64,000 nt of DNA from Pseudomonadota bacterium (GTDB lineage: Bacteria; Pseudomonadota; Gammaproteobacteria; Burkholderiales; Burkholderiaceae_C), in the NCBI GenBank assembly GCA_029780695.1, contig JAKOYD010000107.1:62001-126000 (forward strand), written 5' to 3'. Of this stretch, positions 61,613-64,000 are shown piece by piece; positions within the stretch are counted from its first letter, which is position 1, and every line of letters starts with the position of its first letter. The notes beneath the pieces are model-generated. The model had not been told where the DNA came from. It made no database searches and saw only the letters and a program-made list of their open reading frames with translations. The translations under genes were made by a program, and so were the position numbers.

Positions 61613-62128
61613 ATGAGCGCCGTCCTCACTTCCGCCAACCCGCCCGCCTGGCCGCCGCTCGCGCCGGCGCTGGAGGCGCGCTTCGAGCCGATGACGCCCG
61701 AGCGGCTGGACGCCGTGCTGGCCATTGAGCAATCGGTCTACAGCCACCCGTGGACGCGCGGCAACTTCGCCGACACGCTGGCGGCCGGCCACAACGCCAT
61801 GTGCCTGCTGGGCGGCGACGAGCTGCTGGGTTACTTCGTGGCCATGCCCGGCTTTGAGGAAGTGCACCTGCTCAACATCACCGTCGCGCCCGCGTGGCAG
61901 CGCCAGGGCTGGGCGCTGGTGATGCTGGACGCGCTGGTGCTGTGGTCGCGCGCGCGCCGCGCCGAATGGCTGTGGCTGGAAGTGCGCGCCAGCAACACGC
62001 GCGCGCAGCAGGTGTACCTGCGGCGCGGCTTTGCGCGCGTGGGCCAGCGCAAGGCCTACTACCCGGCCGGCCACGGCCTGCGCGAAGACGCCGTGGTGAT
62101 GAGCCTGCGGCTGGTGGACGCGCCATGA
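61613..62128 (+). CDS. rimI: Ribosomal-protein S18-alanine N-acetyltransferase RimI
   Basis: A 171-residue GNAT acetyltransferase that acetylates the N-terminus of ribosomal protein S18. The acetyl-CoA loop is VAPAWQRQGWALVML (Q/RxxGxA). Other landmarks are AIEQSVYSHPWTRGNF, the EVRASNTRAQQVYLRRGF helix and the RKAYYP catalytic-Tyr segment. ATG 61613 is used; TTG 61604 is an unlikely alternative. The stop overlaps the UDG gene (ATGA). Confidence 0.94.
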   Translation: MSAVLTSANPPAWPPLAPALEARFEPMTPERLDAVLAIEQSVYSHPWTRGNFADTLAAGHNAMCLLGGDELLGYFVAMPGFEEVHLLNITVAPAWQRQGWALVMLDALVLWSRARRAEWLWLEVRASNTRAQQVYLRRGFARVGQRKAYYPAGHGLREDAVVMSLRLVDAP

Positions 62129-63063
62129 GCCTGCACGAACTGGACGAACGCCAGCGCGCCATGCTGGCCGAAATGGGCGTGAAGCTGTGGCTGCTGAAGG
62201 CGGCGCCGGCGGTGCAAAGCGCTACTGAATCGGTAGCTGCTCGCTCCGATGTGGCAAGCGCTGAAGGCCCATCGCATGCCGATGCGCCACCTGCCCGCGT
62301 CGTTCGCCCCGCCGCGCAGCCCCTTGCCGCCGCCCCGCGCGCTACGCCGCCGCCGCCGCGCACATCGGCGCCCGCCGCCGCGCCCGCGCTCGGCCCGCGA
62401 CCCGAAGGCGTGGCCGACATGGACTGGCCGCAGCTTGAAGCCACCGTCGCCGCCTGCCGCGCCTGCGGCCTGTGCGAAGGCCGCACGCAGACCGTGTTCG
62501 GCGTCGGCGACCGCGCGGCCGACTGGATGGTCATCGGCGAAGCACCCGGCGAGAACGAAGACCGCCAGGGCCAGCCCTTCGTCGGCCAGGCCGGCAAGCT
62601 GCTCGACGCCATGCTGGCCGCCGTCGGGCTGTCGCGGCAGGTCGTCGACGCTACTGAATCAATAGCTGCAGACGCTGATTCATCCAGCGCAGGGGGCCAA
62701 AAGGATTTGAAAGCCGGCGTCTACATCGCCAACGTGCTGAAGTGCCGCCCGCCCGCCAACCGCAATCCGCAGCCCGACGAAATCGCCCAGTGCGAGCCCT
62801 ACCTGCGGCGCCAGGTGGCGCTGGTGCAGCCCAGGATCATTTTGGCCATGGGCCGCTTTGCCGTGCAGTCGCTGCTGCAAACCACCGAGCCCATCGGCCG
62901 CCTGCGCGGCCGCGTTCACCCCTACGAAGGCGTTCCGGTCATCGTCACCTATCACCCCGCCTACCTGCTGCGCGCCCTGCCTGAAAAAGCCAAGGCCTGG
63001 CAAGACCTGTGCCTGGCGCTGGAGGTCATGCGCGGCTCGGGCGGCGCGGCCACGGGCACCTGA
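62125..63063 (+). CDS. Uracil-DNA glycosylase, iron-sulfur family 4 type
   Basis: A 312-residue DNA-repair enzyme. The catalytic domain (residues about 105-305) has CRACGLC (cluster cysteines C111/C114/C117), the GEAPGENEDRQGQPFVGQAG active-site loop, NVLKCRPPANRNP (C207), QCEPYL (C223) and the HPAY motif. Residues 29-97 are a long Ala/Pro-rich linker. Two dispersed elements lie in frame: 62221-62270 in the linker, and 62650-62710 (residues about 175-196) inside the catalytic domain. The second makes an about 20-residue insertion before the strand that carries C207. Confidence 0.92.
   Translation: MSLHELDERQRAMLAEMGVKLWLLKAAPAVQSATESVAARSDVASAEGPSHADAPPARVVRPAAQPLAAAPRATPPPPRTSAPAAAPALGPRPEGVADMDWPQLEATVAACRACGLCEGRTQTVFGVGDRAADWMVIGEAPGENEDRQGQPFVGQAGKLLDAMLAAVGLSRQVVDATESIAADADSSSAGGQKDLKAGVYIANVLKCRPPANRNPQPDEIAQCEPYLRRQVALVQPRIILAMGRFAVQSLLQTTEPIGRLRGRVHPYEGVPVIVTYHPAYLLRALPEKAKAWQDLCLALEVMRGSGGAATGT
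62221..62270 (+). repeat. Dispersed 60-bp element, copy 21, in the UDG linker
   Basis: GCTACTGAATCGGTAGCTGC, TCGCTCC, GGCAAGCGCTGAAGGCC. Its first 20 bases match the next copy at 18 positions. It encodes ATESVAARS and VASAEG. Confidence 0.85.
62650..62710 (+). repeat. Dispersed 60-bp element, copy 22, inside the UDG catalytic domain
   Basis: GCTACTGAATCAATAGCTGC, AGACGCTGATTC, CCAGCGCAGGGGGCC, AAAAGGATTTGA. This full-length copy encodes ATESIAADADSSSAGG. Confidence 0.88.
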
Positions 63064-63065
63064 CC

Positions 63066-63081
63066 GCGCCCGCGCGGGCGC
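63066..63081. terminator. GC-only palindrome between convergent genes
   Basis: GCGCCCGCGCGGGCGC is a perfect 16-bp palindrome in the 24-bp gap between the UDG and lysR stops. It lacks a T-tract, so termination is only a possibility. Confidence 0.3.
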
Positions 63082-63087
63082 CGTCGC

Positions 63088-64000
63088 TCACGCCTTGCGG
63101 CGGCGCGCATCACGCCCGCGCGGCTCGTGCTGGTAACGGGCGCACAGCAGGTCGATCAAGGCCTGGGCGTAGGCCGGCAGCGGGTCGCTGGCGCGCGACA
63201 GCACGCGCCGCTCACGCCACTTCCAGTCGTCGGTCAGCTCGATCTGCGCCAGCTTCATGGCCACCAGATTGCGCCGCGCGGCGCTTTCTGGCACCACGCC
63301 GATGCCGACGCCGGCGCCAATCATGCGGCACATGGCGTCGAAGCTGGTCAGCTGGATGCGCAGCTTCAGCGTGCGGCCCATTTGTTCGGTGATGTGGTTC
63401 ATGTAGGCCTGCAGCGTGCTGCCCGTGTGCATGCCGATGTAGTCGTGCTCCAGCGTGTCGGCGAAAGCCGCCGACCGGCGGCGCGCCAAAGGGTGGCCGC
63501 GCGCCACCACCAGCACCAGCCGGTCGGTCGAAAAGTGGACGGCCCGCAGTCCGCTGAGGTCGACCTCGCCGGCCACGATGCCCAGGTCGGCGCGGCCGTC
63601 GCGCACGCCGCGCGCGATTTCAGCGTTCGGTTTTTCCTGAAGATCAATGTTGACGCGCGGGTGGGCCGCCAGCAGGGCGGGCAGCAGTTCGGGCAAAAAG
63701 TCCATCACCGCCGTGGTGTTGGCGAACACGCGCAGGTGTCCGCGCAGGCCGCCACCGTATTCCTGCAGCTCGCTGCGCAGTTGCTCGGCCTGGCGCAGCA
63801 CGCCGCGTGCGTGATGCAGAAAGGCTTCACCGGCAGGCGTCATCCGCACGCCGCGCGCTTCACGGTGGAACAGGGCCACGCCGGCTTGATGTTCCAGCGC
63901 CTTGATGCGCGCGCTGGCGGCGGCCAGCGACAGGTGCTGGCGCGCGGCGGCGCGGGTCAGCGCGCCTTCTTCGGCGGTGCGCACGAACAGGCGCAGATCG
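63088..64000 (-). CDS. LysR-family transcriptional regulator, 5' end beyond the window
   Basis: 304 residues are visible; the first few codons lie past the right edge. The N-terminal winged helix-turn-helix is nearly complete (DLRLFVRTAEEGALTRAAAR, ASARIKALEHQAGVALFHRE, GVRMTPAGEAFLHHAR). The effector-binding domain runs from about residue 95 on (LRVFANTTAVMDFLPELLPA, GIVAGEVDLSGL, GVGIGVVPESAARR). The divergent target gene that usually flanks a LysR gene would be outside the window. The effector is unknown. It converges with the UDG gene. Confidence 0.9.
   Translation of the reverse strand, partial: DLRLFVRTAEEGALTRAAARQHLSLAAASARIKALEHQAGVALFHREARGVRMTPAGEAFLHHARGVLRQAEQLRSELQEYGGGLRGHLRVFANTTAVMDFLPELLPALLAAHPRVNIDLQEKPNAEIARGVRDGRADLGIVAGEVDLSGLRAVHFSTDRLVLVVARGHPLARRRSAAFADTLEHDYIGMHTGSTLQAYMNHITEQMGRTLKLRIQLTSFDAMCRMIGAGVGIGVVPESAARRNLVAMKLAQIELTDDWKWRERRVLSRASDPLPAYAQALIDLLCARYQHEPRGRDARRRKA

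Noticed and set aside
17004..63063. tRNA, rRNA, riboswitch or intact insertion sequence
   Set aside because: I looked for cloverleaf arms, conserved rRNA blocks and transposase motifs in the gaps and found none. Only short repeats fill them.
62125..63063. Frameshift or pseudogene status for the UDG gene
   Set aside because: The low-complexity inserts first suggested damage, but all catalytic and cluster motifs are in one frame and the inserts match a repeat element.

Overview
This 64 kb window is very GC-rich. Gene content and order (gidA-gidB-parA...parB, amgK/lptD-surA-rsmA, purE-purK, frmR-frmA-gfa-fghA, a Bug-type solute-binding protein) point to a betaproteobacterium of the order Burkholderiales. 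The many short AT-rich dispersed elements fit the family Comamonadaceae best (Ottowia/Acidovorax-like); the genus cannot be fixed from the sequence alone. I see no tRNA, rRNA, CRISPR array, intact insertion sequence or prophage.

Layout. 1-7.5 kb: a two-component system divergent from a czcCBA-type RND metal-efflux operon plus a small outer-membrane protein. 7.7-9.1 kb: an OprB-like porin. 9.2-12.4 kb: a glutathione-dependent formaldehyde detoxification cluster (frmR, frmA, gfa, fghA). 12.4-22.1 kb: a lipoprotein hydrolase, an O-GlcNAc-transferase-like TPR glycosyltransferase, an Old Yellow Enzyme, an MFS transporter, a GST, a class II aldolase-like protein, a YkgJ zinc/iron cluster protein, a DUF1328 peptide and glutamate dehydrogenase. 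22.2-31.2 kb: a Phd/PIN toxin-antitoxin pair fused to the front of mnmG-rsmG, then a parABS chromosome-partition region. It has three parS sites inside mnmG and rsmG, and parA and parB are separated by four genes, one of them FosX-like. 31.4-36.5 kb: a methyltransferase and a three-gene envelope cluster (an 840-residue protein of 23-residue repeats, a CsgG-like lipoprotein, a peptidoglycan-binding lipoprotein). 37-43 kb: an FAD oxidase, aroE, aroQ, a cobalamin adenosyltransferase, sodC and an NCS2 permease. 42.8-49 kb: amgK divergent from lptD-surA-rsmA. 49.3-53.3 kb: a CnoX-like thioredoxin, purE, purK and sua5. 53.8-58 kb: two convergent SGNH lipoproteins, a tartrate/D-malate dehydrogenase and a Bug protein. 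58.3-63.1 kb: dacB, an EamA transporter, tsaB, rimI and a family-4-type uracil-DNA glycosylase. A LysR regulator runs off the right edge.

The most striking feature is not a gene. A roughly 60-bp element recurs about 24 times, roughly once every 2.7 kb. It has a GCTAT...ATAGC palindrome, then a GCGCTTG...CAAGCGC stem, then a GGCC..ATTT tail. About half the copies lie inside or at the edges of coding sequences, always keeping the frame: ParB, PurK, Sua5, RsmA, UDG twice, an MFS transporter, and the ends or starts of CzcA, AroQ, EamA, YkgJ and an acyltransferase. Several other repeat families occupy the intergenic gaps: paired ATTCCCGC inverted repeats, a 167-bp inverted repeat next to a 269-bp MITE-like element, a C-rich family, and GCGAAGGACGC arms. 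One further repeat-like insert adds about 30 residues to AmgK.
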